Below are positions 1 through 6,817 of a stretch of DNA of 38,262 bases, one piece after another. Within the stretch, counting starts at the first letter, position 1; the number at the start of each line of letters is the position of its first letter. The notes below the pieces were generated by a model that had not been told where the DNA came from, did not search any database, and worked only from the letters and a program-made list of their open reading frames with translations. This DNA is from a virus. Both the position numbers and the translations under genes were made by a program. The stretch is taken from IMG/VR virus record IMGVR_UViG_3300035122_000002, positions 1-38,262 of that record. The stretch is one strand, 5' to 3'.

Positions 1-1
1 T

Positions 2-109
2 TCATCTTCTCCCCTTTCTGCCATCTGTTAGCGCATAACGGATGCGCTGGATCTCGATAAGCGTGCCCTCGACGTGTGTCTCCACACATGACCTGCCATT
101 ATCTTCCAT
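2..109 (-). CDS. hypothetical 35-aa protein
   Basis: A short complete frame starting MEDNGRSCVETHVEG and ending KGRR. The start is supported by a strong GGAGG six bases ahead of the ATG, and that ribosome site overlaps the stop of the DUF1064 gene upstream. The peptide is charged, has no membrane segment, and I recognise no family. Its TGA overlaps an ATG at 3-5, preceded by GGGGAGAAG, which is presumably the first codon of the next gene; that gene runs off the left edge. The coupling suggests both continue the recombination operon. Confidence 0.6.
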   Translation of the reverse strand: MEDNGRSCVETHVEGTLIEIQRIRYALTDGRKGRR

Positions 110-110
110 G

Positions 111-491
111 TTACACCTCCCTAAATACATATTCCTGGTAGCGCTTAAGGAAGAGCTTCTTCTTGAGCACGTAGACCTTATCCTTCGCCGTGGCTTCCGA
201 TTTTACATCCTCGACCACCGTCCGGCCTTGCTCGTCCGTGTAGCTGAAGTCTGCCAGGTAGACGATACGTTTGTGGGGAGTCCCATCTCGGTCGACGAAG
301 GCATCCTGTAGCGTGAACGCAGGTTGAAGCATGAGTTTTGTGATTTTGCCAGCACGCGCCAACAGCTTCAGTTCCGTATATCTGCGCCCTTCCTTTTTTG
401 AGTCAAATGTGTATCCGTCGATGGATACTCTGTGATTTCCGTATTTTCTACGCGGGCCTGTGAGGCCGCTGGAAAGACCAGGTTTCCACAT
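111..491 (-). CDS. DUF1064 family phage protein (putative nuclease)
   Basis: A 126-aa protein with the DUF1064 signature: a YGNHRVSIDGYTFDSKKEG start (residues 17-35), an RRYTELKLLARAGKI helix, LQPAF, then YLADFSYTDEQGRTVVEDVKS. The conserved D and E-D-V-K residues resemble a PD-(D/E)XK nuclease core, so a role in processing phage recombination or replication intermediates is an inference; the family is not well characterised. ATG follows AAGGG at good spacing. It lies directly after the annealing-protein candidate and two genes after the RecE-like exonuclease, which fits a recombination module. The length is normal for the family. Confidence 0.8.
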   Translation of the reverse strand: MWKPGLSSGLTGPRRKYGNHRVSIDGYTFDSKKEGRRYTELKLLARAGKITKLMLQPAFTLQDAFVDRDGTPHKRIVYLADFSYTDEQGRTVVEDVKSEATAKDKVYVLKKKLFLKRYQEYVFREV

Positions 492-494
492 TGG

Positions 495-1856
495 TTACCC
501 TTCTTCCAATGATACGTAGAACTCATCGATCGCCGCCAGAATCCCAGCATGGTCATCCATGAAGGCATCGATGTTGTCAGCTGTAAGCATACAGTTCGTC
601 ACGAACCTATTGAGATCCGTACGTTTGACGCCGTACTGGATAAGATCAGCATACCGGGCTGACACTCGGCCGCTAATTTCGTTGCTGAACTCACGTCGAG
701 CGTCCTTTTGCTCTGGCGTACTCGTCGCGATCGAGTGGTCCGGTTGCTTCCCAGGCTGTTCCACCTGCCCTCCATCTTCTTTGAACCCAAAAAGCTCGTC
801 CGCGCCACCGTCGCCAACGACTTCTCCTGTCACAACGTCATGGCCAGGGAGCTCGTCATCTTCAATGGGGGCTTTCGCTTTAGCCTCAGCCTGCTCCCTG
901 CTGATCTCTGCCTTACGGGCCTCAACCTTCTTGAAAAGCGATGGGTACGTGATGTTGGATCGGAACTTTACGCCGATTGTTTCGGCCTCTGTTTTGAGCG
1001 CTTCAAGCTTTTCGTCCACCTTGGGGACTTGTTCCTTTTCTTTTTGCCCATCACCCATTCTGTTCAGAGCCTCCTTGAGGTCGTCCGCCTCCTCGAACCA
1101 GTCTTCTGTCGAGCTCATGCCGTCACGGATTGATGCATATATCTTCCGCAGGGAAAGCACCTGTGCCGGCCGTATCGTGTCGATACGGCGCTGGATGCGT
1201 TTCTCAAGCTGTTTTTTTGTTACTCCAAGCGCCTCGAAAGCAGTTATCATTTTCTGGGTAGCTGCCGGAGAGGTGTCAGCGTTGGCCGTTAACGTAATCT
1301 CGCACTGGTTGACGGCCGATTCGATCACGTCGCCTGGTATCACCGACAAGATGCATGCCCGTAGGCGCCGTGCACCGTTGTTCGCAACCATCTCGTACAC
1401 ATCGCGCGGGTCTTCAAGCTTGTTGCGTCCCTTGCGGGTATGGCGGACGTGCGGCACCTGGAAGACGATCTCCTTGCGGGTGTTTGTCTCCACGTCCCAT
1501 GCGTAAGCCATTACCGTCGATTCCCCTCCGCTCTGGTCAAGCTCACGCATCCCGAACTGGATATTCCCCCACTGCTGGGCGATCGCCTCTGCGAGACGGA
1601 TTGACGGGCCGGTGATCTCGGAACCGCCCCTCGCATATGAGTAAAGAGCAGATTCTGCGAGAGTCGGCCTGGCGCATGCGTTGAGGATGCGGTCCATTGC
1701 TGCAACCTGGTCACGCGGGTTGGACTTCGCCAGGATCATTGCTGCCTGGACCTCTGCAACTTGACGCTGATGGTCGCTCGCTGCGAGCGCACCGCCTGCT
1801 GGCGCCTGGGCCATGTTTTGTTGGAACGGATTTGATACCTGGATACTGTTTTTCAC
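495..1856 (-). CDS. putative phage recombination (single-strand annealing-like) protein
   Basis: A 453-aa soluble protein read from a GTG behind AAAAAGGAG. Residues about 30-200 form the conserved part: LAKSNPRD, ARPTLAESALYSYARGG, GPSIRLAEAIAQQWGNI, AYAWDVETNTR and NGARRLRACIL. This pattern is familiar from many prophages, usually without assigned function. It is followed by a basic helical stretch and an acidic, low-complexity tail after about residue 270. Its place directly after a RecE-type 5'-3' exonuclease is where a RecT/Bet-like annealing protein normally sits. I infer that role from context; I cannot assign it to RecT, Erf or Sak by sequence. Function confidence is moderate, gene confidence high. 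Confidence 0.7.
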   Translation of the reverse strand: MKNSIQVSNPFQQNMAQAPAGGALAASDHQRQVAEVQAAMILAKSNPRDQVAAMDRILNACARPTLAESALYSYARGGSEITGPSIRLAEAIAQQWGNIQFGMRELDQSGGESTVMAYAWDVETNTRKEIVFQVPHVRHTRKGRNKLEDPRDVYEMVANNGARRLRACILSVIPGDVIESAVNQCEITLTANADTSPAATQKMITAFEALGVTKKQLEKRIQRRIDTIRPAQVLSLRKIYASIRDGMSSTEDWFEEADDLKEALNRMGDGQKEKEQVPKVDEKLEALKTEAETIGVKFRSNITYPSLFKKVEARKAEISREQAEAKAKAPIEDDELPGHDVVTGEVVGDGGADELFGFKEDGGQVEQPGKQPDHSIATSTPEQKDARREFSNEISGRVSARYADLIQYGVKRTDLNRFVTNCMLTADNIDAFMDDHAGILAAIDEFYVSLEEG

Positions 1857-1868
1857 TGAATCTCCTTT

Positions 1869-2666
1869 TTACGATGAAGCGTTTTTTCTATAGAAAACGT
1901 AGCTCGGCAGCTCGATCGTCTGCACCACGTCACCGGTGGCTGTGTCAACATATAGAGGGCGCTTATAATTATCGATATCGCTCAAGATTTTGAACGCTCT
2001 GCGATACTCATCACGCCCGAAATCTCGGGCGACATGGTCAAGTTCGTATATTCCGACCATGTGAGGCGGCTTCCTTTCAACTGCGATGAAAATGAACCTT
2101 GAAACTGGCTTCCCAGATGATAGAAGGACGTCGCAGTAGAAAGGGTCCTGGATGTAGTAGCCAAAGTTGGCTACAGCCTTCGCAAAGCCGTCAGGGCTAG
2201 CGTCCTCTGTGCTCTTGACGTCAACGACAATACCGTCGCGCTCCCGGTAGTAGTCAGGGCGGCATTTGCACGCCACACCGTCGAGATCCGCGAAGTGTGA
2301 CGATTCGGCAACACCGTCGGAGAGCAGGAACTGCGCTTCGGGGTGGTACAGAACGGATTCGGCTGCTCCTTTGGCAGTTTCGTAATCTTCCGCGGCCAGG
2401 ACTGTCTTGCCGACGGAAGCACCTACGAATTCAGCCCACGCCTCTTTCCCGGCCTTGGTGCGACGATCGACAGAAGGTGCTACAGCAAACTCTTTTTCAA
2501 AATCGTGTGGCTCCAGGATCAGCTTGTGAATAGCCGAACCGATGTCGAGGTTCTTTCCTGTCATCTCTTGAGGGTGAAGATAGCTGTATGGGTTTTTCAG
2601 AATGCTCTTTACCCCACTGCTTCCGAGCGCTGGATGCGCATGGTATTCTGAATTTGTCATAGCCAT
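1869..2666 (-). CDS. RecE-like exonuclease (PDDEXK, DUF3799 type)
   Basis: Start chosen at MAMTNSEYHAHPALGSSG, preceded by AAAGGA with seven-base spacing; an upstream in-frame start adds 18 unlikely residues. The protein (265 aa) matches the C-terminal exonuclease domain of RecE: the SEYHAHPALGSSGVKSIL entry helix, GSAIHKLILEP, then the nuclease core with CRPDYYRERDGIVVDVKST, where D and DVK fit the PD-(D/E)XK catalytic set, followed by a conserved GYYIQDPFYCDVL segment. RecE-type enzymes resect double-stranded DNA 5'-3' and load an annealing partner, here probably the next gene. The length matches stand-alone phage RecE domains. Confidence 0.88.
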   Translation of the reverse strand: MAMTNSEYHAHPALGSSGVKSILKNPYSYLHPQEMTGKNLDIGSAIHKLILEPHDFEKEFAVAPSVDRRTKAGKEAWAEFVGASVGKTVLAAEDYETAKGAAESVLYHPEAQFLLSDGVAESSHFADLDGVACKCRPDYYRERDGIVVDVKSTEDASPDGFAKAVANFGYYIQDPFYCDVLLSSGKPVSRFIFIAVERKPPHMVGIYELDHVARDFGRDEYRRAFKILSDIDNYKRPLYVDTATGDVVQTIELPSYVFYRKNASS

Positions 2667-2749
2667 TAAAAAATCCTTTCGGCCAAAACAGCCAGTCTCG
2701 TTTCGAAGTCTTCTAACCATTGGTTCAGGAGGTCAATGCAGCGCTTCAT
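2666..2749 (-). CDS. possible 27-aa peptide coupled to RecE-like gene
   Basis: A short frame, MKRCIDLLNQWLEDFETRL to AERIF, predicted helical. A GGAAGG lies eight bases ahead of the ATG. Its TAA overlaps the ATG of the exonuclease gene (TAATG), and its start overlaps the end of the 82-aa gene upstream. This arrangement fits translational coupling. No family is recognised, and it could be chance, since a frame this short carries little statistical weight. Confidence 0.35.
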   Translation of the reverse strand: MKRCIDLLNQWLEDFETRLAVLAERIF

Positions 2750-2981
2750 CACTCACACCTTCCAGACTCGAAGTCCCACTCCCAGCTTCCCCCTCGGTGG
2801 GGGAGGTCGTCGGTGATGTCTGATCGCTTGCGCTTGATCCAAAGCCCTCTTCTTTCATCAGGGCGTCGAGCTCTTCCTTCGCTTCCCTGAGCTGATTCTG
2901 ATGCATCCGGTTCCGCTCCGCATGTCCGATAGGACCCTCGCCCTTGATCGCGGCGGTTACGATTCTGTTTGCCTGGCACAT
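2733..2981 (-). CDS. hypothetical 82-aa protein
   Basis: Read from MCQANRIVTAAIKGEGPIGH because AAGGA lies six bases before that ATG. Residues 20-45 form a charged helix (HQNQLREAKEELDALMKEEG) that could be a coiled coil. The C-terminal third is Ser/Thr/Glu-rich and probably disordered. I recognise no family. A competing frame beginning MANVPGKQ is very arginine-rich and looks like a shadow. It is the first gene after the structured non-coding element and the hairpin near 3.03 kb, and it precedes the recombination genes. Confidence 0.5.
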   Translation of the reverse strand: MCQANRIVTAAIKGEGPIGHAERNRMHQNQLREAKEELDALMKEEGFGSSASDQTSPTTSPTEGEAGSGTSSLEGVSDEALH

Positions 2982-3028
2982 TCGCCATCCTTGATTTGTG
3001 CTATCATTGTGATTGCCTTTCATAAAAG

Positions 3029-3048
3029 CAGACGGTCGCATCCGTCTG
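3029..3048 (-). terminator. short GC hairpin, possible terminator or attenuator
   Basis: CAGACGG and CCGTCTG form a perfect seven-base stem with a six-base loop. On the minus strand it is followed by CTTTTA, on the plus strand by TTTCTC, so the U-tract is weak on both. It lies about 50 bases upstream of the 82-aa gene and may limit readthrough into the recombination operon. Not a canonical terminator. Confidence 0.35.
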
Positions 3049-3091
3049 TTTCTCCCAGCATCTAAGCCGGTACTTCAATACATTATCTTTT

Positions 3092-3205
3092 AAGCTCTCT
3101 CAGTGCACTTATGGCAGGTCGCTACGCTGCTAGGAGGTTGGACGCTGTTGCGCTACCCAATCGTGCATGCTTCTCCACGCCGCATAAGTGCACCATTGAA
3201 AGCTT
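3092..3205 (-). other. multibranched structured non-coding element
   Basis: A gene-free stretch framed by a perfect 11-base inverted repeat, GTGCACTTATG (3103-3113) and CATAAGTGCAC (3183-3193). An extra AAGCT/AGCTT pairing lies outside at 3092-3096 and 3201-3205. Within the 69-base interior, on the minus strand, I can draw three small hairpins: CGTG/CACG, a UUGG-GCGC stem with an AACA loop and a GUA bulge, and GCAG/CTGC. The result resembles a four-way junction. It has no tRNA landmarks (no TTCGA loop, no CCA, stem too long). It could be a leader RNA, a processed small RNA or a DNA cruciform. Confidence 0.5.
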
Positions 3206-3228
3206 TCTGAGAAGAGCACCGCCCCCAT

Positions 3229-3429
3229 TCAATCATTCACCCATCGTCCGACCCCCAACTCCAGAAGTTTTTCCATGATCCTCTGAGCCTGTGACCCATC
3301 GCGGAAGTGGTTTCGACCATTGATCGCGTAAATGTCGATTCGCGGGAATCCGTGTCGTGCGCAGAATGTCTTAACGCTTCCGCCGCCAATCTCTTTGACT
3401 TTCGCCATGTTTACTTCGAAGTGTGCCAT
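3229..3429 (-). CDS. small possible DNA-binding regulator (66 aa)
   Basis: A 66-aa basic, mostly helical protein (MAHFEVNMAKVKEIGGGS, then a KTFCARHGFP segment and SQAQRIMEKLLELGV). The helix-turn-helix-like pattern is suggestive, but I do not recognise a named family. The first ATG is preferred because AAAGGG precedes it at five to six bases. It is the first gene of a new transcription unit after the lysis cassette, driven by a near-consensus promoter with imperfect dyad symmetry around the -10. Position and size would suit a Cro-like or operon regulator, but that is inference. Confidence 0.65.
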   Translation of the reverse strand: MAHFEVNMAKVKEIGGGSVKTFCARHGFPRIDIYAINGRNHFRDGSQAQRIMEKLLELGVGRWVND

Positions 3430-3442
3430 GTGAACCCTTTTT

Positions 3443-3458
3443 GTGTTATGCTTGTATC
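3443..3458. promoter_or_regulatory. candidate operator shared with the 27.9-kb promoter
   Basis: GTGTTATGCTTGTATC on the plus strand, immediately downstream of the -10 of the promoter at 3459-3487. A nearly identical 16-mer (14 of 16 bases) occurs on the minus strand at 27874-27889, covering the -10 of that promoter. Two copies at promoter cores suggest a common regulator; no protein can be assigned. Confidence 0.35.
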
Positions 3459-3487
3459 ATTGTATACGTTTTTATGTTGCTTGTCAA
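3459..3487 (-). promoter_or_regulatory. sigma70-type promoter for the recombination unit
   Basis: TTGACA (3482-3487), 17-base spacer, TACAAT (3459-3464) on the minus strand, about 30 bases ahead of the 66-aa gene. The -35 is perfect and the -10 differs at one base. The sequence GTATACAATGATAC around the -10 is an imperfect dyad that could bind a repressor. It separates the late (lysis) genes from the recombination genes. Confidence 0.75.
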
Positions 3488-3577
3488 GGTGGTTTTGAAA
3501 TTTGCGTAATGAATTGTAATTGTAGATATTGGGGTAATTGTGGATAGGTTAAACGTGCGCTACCTGTGCATATGCTA

Positions 3578-3811
3578 TCACCGACACACGTCCTCAGCCT
3601 GCTCGTGCGCCTTAATGCACCGGTAAAGCTCGATCACGACCTCACTATCGTTGAGATCCGCAAGAGGCCCGCACAGTACTTCAGGCACCACACAAGGAAC
3701 CGGGACCTTAACCTCTATCGGACGATCGACATAAACAGGATCGCATACCAGGCCACAGCAGCCGCTAAAGGCCAGCGCGACGAACAGCGTCAATAGTACT
3801 TGCAGTTTCAC
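3578..3811 (-). CDS. o-spanin lipoprotein (Rz1-like)
   Basis: A 77-aa protein read from a GTG directly after GAGGAGTGCC. Residues 1-20 form a lipoprotein signal (VKLQVLLTLFVALAFSGC), with the cysteine of the lipobox near residue 18. The mature part is short and proline/valine-rich (YVDRPIEVKVPVPC), as in Rz1 proteins. Outer-membrane o-spanins pair with the inner-membrane i-spanin to fuse the membranes at lysis. The 5' end overlaps the i-spanin gene by 47 bases in another frame, a classic Rz/Rz1 layout. It is last in the lysis cassette. The mature domain has extra cysteines. Confidence 0.75.
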   Translation of the reverse strand: MKLQVLLTLFVALAFSGCCGLVCDPVYVDRPIEVKVPVPCVVPEVLCGPLADLNDSEVVIELYRCIKAHEQAEDVCR

Positions 3812-4148
3812 GGCACTCCTCCTCACTAATATTTCTATCCACATAGACGATCTTAAGGCGCTCTCGCACCTCAACCCTGGTTATAGGCCGGATCGATGCA
3901 ATGCGTTCCTCATAGTTGATGCGCTGGGCTTCGATAAGATCGCTTTGGTCCACCAGCGCCGCACGGAGTCGAACCACGTTCGCCGATGCCGTCGCGCTTA
4001 GGGCCCTGCATTCGTCAAGATCGTGTTCCCGCCTGGCCCTGTCGAACTGGGTCACTGCGATATACGCCGCCATCGCACCCATCACGATATAGAGCACCCG
4101 AAGTGCCCCTGCCGAAAGTAGCCCCCCGGCGACCTGCATCTTACTCAT
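3765..4148 (-). CDS. i-spanin (Rz-like)
   Basis: A 127-aa protein starting MSKMQVAGGLL, chosen because GGAGG lies seven bases upstream and the ATGA overlaps the stop of the lytic transglycosylase. Residues about 12-33 form one membrane segment (ALRVLYIVMGAMAAYIAV). The rest is a charged helical periplasmic domain with DRARREHDLDECR and a later EAQRINYEERI helix, typical of i-spanins. It would anchor in the inner membrane and meet the Rz1-like lipoprotein encoded by the overlapping gene. The assignment rests on architecture rather than residue identity. Confidence 0.75.
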   Translation of the reverse strand: MSKMQVAGGLLSAGALRVLYIVMGAMAAYIAVTQFDRARREHDLDECRALSATASANVVRLRAALVDQSDLIEAQRINYEERIASIRPITRVEVRERLKIVYVDRNISEEECRETASTIDAVRRAGL

Positions 4149-4717
4149 CTGTCTGCCTCCATCATTTTGTGCCAGTACGCTATACGTCTGACGTATGCGA
4201 TCGTCTCTTCGGAGTGTCGCCCAGTTACTGCCGGCAGACACTCGATGATCTCGTCGTAGAGCACAGCGCCGCCGCACTCCAGCTGCGCCTTAATTAAGTT
4301 GCCCATACCTGCGTTGTAGGATGCCTGGGCGAGCTTCTGCCGATCGCCAGCTGGGCGCGGACTTGACCATCCGCGTCGCAGTCTCCGCATGTAGTATGCC
4401 CCGGCCTCAATCGCCAGCTTCGGGTCGTGCGGAGAGGAGTACTTGCCATAACGCATCAAGCGGCGCATCTCGCGCCACGTGCCGGGCATGAACTGTGCGA
4501 GCCCTGCGGCGCCGACCGGCGACACGGCGGACGGGTCCAGACGACTCTCCTGGTAGAGCTGCGCCTTCCACTTGAGCCAGTCCGGTAGATCTGGCCAGTA
4601 GAGCTTGACCGCTTTACGAATATGGCGATCGTACTGATCAGGAAAAGAGCCAGCCGAGGCCGATAAACACAGCCAGTAGGCGAGCGCTATAATAAAGAGC
4701 AAGTGCTTTCGGGTCAA
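4145..4717 (-). CDS. lytic transglycosylase, SLT domain (probable endolysin)
   Basis: A 190-aa protein with an N-terminal hydrophobic export signal (residues 5-22, LLFIIALAYWLCLSASAG). An SLT-type muramidase fold follows: catalytic Glu57 in YQESRLDP, GLAQFMPGTW at 72-81 and ASYNAG at 132-137. It would cleave the glycan strand of peptidoglycan. The signal suggests Sec export or a signal-arrest-release form, so lysis timing may be set by the membrane rather than a large holin. Flanked by small membrane proteins and spanins, it is the only muralytic gene in the cassette. Confidence 0.9.
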   Translation of the reverse strand: MTRKHLLFIIALAYWLCLSASAGSFPDQYDRHIRKAVKLYWPDLPDWLKWKAQLYQESRLDPSAVSPVGAAGLAQFMPGTWREMRRLMRYGKYSSPHDPKLAIEAGAYYMRRLRRGWSSPRPAGDRQKLAQASYNAGMGNLIKAQLECGGAVLYDEIIECLPAVTGRHSEETIAYVRRIAYWHKMMEADR

Positions 4718-4859
4718 GTGAGATCCTTAAAATCATGGTTTTGAACGTCAGGCCGCTCAGGTGATCCAGCCAACGCAAAAGAAAGAACGCCGCGGTTACA
4801 AGCACCACTGCGTAAACTACCCTCGTGCCAAACCCTGCTGCTATCATTTCGTAGTCCAT
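4638..4859 (-). CDS. small two-TM membrane protein, holin candidate
   Basis: A 73-aa protein starting MDYEMIAAGFG, with GGAG before the ATG and a TGATG overlap with the upstream gene. Two hydrophobic stretches are visible, about 11-31 (RVVYAVVLVTAAFFLLRWL) and 54-72 (YYSARLLAVFIGLGWLF). Size, topology and position directly ahead of the SLT enzyme suit a class II-like holin or pinholin, but no family is recognised. Its 3' end overlaps the SLT gene by 80 bases, which is long even for this compact genome. Confidence 0.6.
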   Translation of the reverse strand: MDYEMIAAGFGTRVVYAVVLVTAAFFLLRWLDHLSGLTFKTMILRISLDPKALALYYSARLLAVFIGLGWLFS

Positions 4860-5218
4860 CAAATCTCCTTGTCCTTTGTTTTCATGGGCACTGGACCGTG
4901 CTCCATGATGTTGCAAATGCGCTCAATCATCTCGCTTTGGTGTGAAAGCTCCCTGAGAAACTTCTCCTCGATGTGCTGTGTTGCTGTGTCGTGCTCTTTG
5001 CGTGTGATGAACAAATCATAAACGAATTTCTCCGTCGCATACGTGCGGTTCAGCGCCTCAATGATTGTCAGCTGCTCCGTGTGCATATCGTTGAGGCGCT
5101 GCTTGTTCAGGTCATCCCTACGGTACAACTCTCCGATTTTGAAATGGTCGACTGCGGCCTTCGCAACAAGAGCCAGGATTGCTGCAATAGCTGGGATGTA
5201 GATCATGCCTTCGCTCAT
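4859..5218 (-). CDS. membrane-anchored coiled-coil protein, lysis-associated
   Basis: A 119-aa protein with one N-terminal membrane segment (IYIPAIAAILALVAKAAV, residues 6-23) followed by a long charged helix (KQRLNDMHTEQLTIIEALNR, then ERICNIM). The layout is like holin-accessory or XhlA-type proteins. It is the first gene after the tail fibres and is coupled by TGATG to the holin candidate. The function is inferred from topology and neighbours only. Confidence 0.6.
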   Translation of the reverse strand: MSEGMIYIPAIAAILALVAKAAVDHFKIGELYRRDDLNKQRLNDMHTEQLTIIEALNRTYATEKFVYDLFITRKEHDTATQHIEEKFLRELSHQSEMIERICNIMEHGPVPMKTKDKEI

Positions 5219-5230
5219 GGTTGCTCCTCT

Positions 5231-6808
5231 TTAATATCTGGGCATTGACGCAATAAAAATATCCGTGTCAGTAGACCCATTACCATCATGTGAGTCATAC
5301 CATGCGCATAATGCAGTGTGCTTGACACCTGGGATAGTCAAGATTGACGGATATCCAAAGTCACCTTTTACTGCGGAACCGAGCTCTATATTACTACGCC
5401 ACATCCTGCGCATTGGTTCGGTAAACCCTGTTGGCGGGCTCCTAAAGAACAAGTCTTTATTGACCCTCACTGCATACAAGGAATAGTCCGCAGCCCTAAC
5501 GCCCCATGCAATAAGCAGCTCGTTATCCATCAAAGCCATAGCGACCGGGGAACCATTATCCGTTAAAGTGGCAGTAGTCCAATCAAATAATTTACCAGAA
5601 GTCGTCTCCCACGTATACCCGCCATCCAAGCTGCGAGTCCAAAAATACCGACTTCCGTCTTGATCATCCCGTATAATTAGTGCCAGCCTGTCGTTATCGA
5701 TTGCTACAATAGCTGGCTCCGTTTGTGTGGCCGCAGCTTGAGTCACAGAATAAATTTCATGTCTGTCCCCCCACGTTGCACCACCATCAGTTGAAAAAAG
5801 AAGATAAGCGAATTGCTGATTTGTGCTAGCTCTGATACCATAAAACACTTGAGCCAGCCCATTGCTAGTAGTAACCATTGGCCCGAATGGGATCATATAA
5901 TCGTATGTCAAATCACTGAATAGCGAATCCAGCGATGTGGGGGATGACCATGTTGACCCATTGTCGGTTGATGTGAGATAATAAGTACTAACATGAACTG
6001 CTCCCCCGGCGTTATATGTTCGGTCAAAAACGATTACTCTGCCCGACGATGGGTCAACTCCGCAAGCTTGATTTCGCGTATCATACGATGCATCATCGTG
6101 AATATCAAACTCACTACCCCATGTCGCTCCATTATCTGAAGATATTTTCCCTACCACTTTCCCATCATCCGATGAGTGCGCCGATCCCCTGCGATAAACG
6201 CAAATAACATCTCCATCAGCAAGACGAGCCAAGCGCGGCTCAGAATAGTAATCTACTCCGGTATTTGTAGCGGCTACTGTTGTTTTTGGTAGCGCGAAGT
6301 CGTAATACTCTGATCCTGATGACCCAGTCGTAATGTTTACAACAGACCCATCCAAGATTGTCCCTGCCGCCGGCAGTATCCCATCTGCGATGTACCTCGA
6401 TAACGTCGATCTTACGATGATCATAGTGCCATCACGCAGTGGGATGCCATATGGCGAGCTCGTAGAGTCTACAATGTGGATGCCAGCAGAATTTAGCCAA
6501 TTTGACCCGTCATCTGTTTCTGGATCGTTTCCGGTACTCCCCGATGCGTTCACGCATTCGACGGTACCGACACCTGGGACGTGCGCCATTCCGTACTGCG
6601 GGTAGTCCATATCTGATGCATACTGCGCTACTCCGCTTTTGAACAGATCGAGTAGCGCTTCGTAAGCACGAAGATCTTTCCAGTTCGCATGAGCTCGCAC
6701 CGGGGTAGGGTTTTGGTCCCACCCAAGGCTCTTATCAGCTTCGGACGGTTCTGTTACTGTTGCCCCTGATGTCGCCCATCGGGGGAGATCTGCTTTTAGT
6801 GTTGCCAT
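5231..6808 (-). CDS. tail fibre/spike with sialidase-like (Asp-box) propeller
   Basis: A 525-aa protein. Residues 1-105 are an attachment module shared with the next tail fibre (LPRWATSGATVTEP, NPTPVRAHANW, GNDPETDDGSNW). Residues about 185-525 look like a sialidase-fold beta-propeller. Four perfect Asp boxes of the form S-x-D-x-G-x-T-W occur at 223, 280, 339 and 393, roughly one per blade. Blade-type strands include EPRLARLADGDVICVYRR and TEPAIVAIDNDRLALIIR. Such a domain on a tail fibre would bind or cleave host surface glycan. Whether the arginine triad and nucleophile of true sialidases are present cannot be settled by eye, so enzymatic activity is inference. Confidence 0.8.
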   Translation of the reverse strand: MATLKADLPRWATSGATVTEPSEADKSLGWDQNPTPVRAHANWKDLRAYEALLDLFKSGVAQYASDMDYPQYGMAHVPGVGTVECVNASGSTGNDPETDDGSNWLNSAGIHIVDSTSSPYGIPLRDGTMIIVRSTLSRYIADGILPAAGTILDGSVVNITTGSSGSEYYDFALPKTTVAATNTGVDYYSEPRLARLADGDVICVYRRGSAHSSDDGKVVGKISSDNGATWGSEFDIHDDASYDTRNQACGVDPSSGRVIVFDRTYNAGGAVHVSTYYLTSTDNGSTWSSPTSLDSLFSDLTYDYMIPFGPMVTTSNGLAQVFYGIRASTNQQFAYLLFSTDGGATWGDRHEIYSVTQAAATQTEPAIVAIDNDRLALIIRDDQDGSRYFWTRSLDGGYTWETTSGKLFDWTTATLTDNGSPVAMALMDNELLIAWGVRAADYSLYAVRVNKDLFFRSPPTGFTEPMRRMWRSNIELGSAVKGDFGYPSILTIPGVKHTALCAWYDSHDGNGSTDTDIFIASMPRY

Positions 6809-6817
6809 GTTGTGCTC

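Noticed and set aside
559-1506. Long plus-strand frame of 315 codons, serine-rich
   Set aside because: It lies opposite the annealing-candidate gene, has low-complexity Ser/Arg composition and no ribosome site; a shadow of the minus-strand gene.
2749-2988. Minus-strand frame beginning MANVPGKQ
   Set aside because: Very arginine-rich, with the ribosome-site bases running into its ATG; the overlapping MCQANR frame has better spacing and composition.
3103-3193. tRNA or tmRNA interpretation of the 3.1-kb element
   Set aside because: The closing stem has 11 pairs and there is no T-loop consensus or recognisable anticodon arm.
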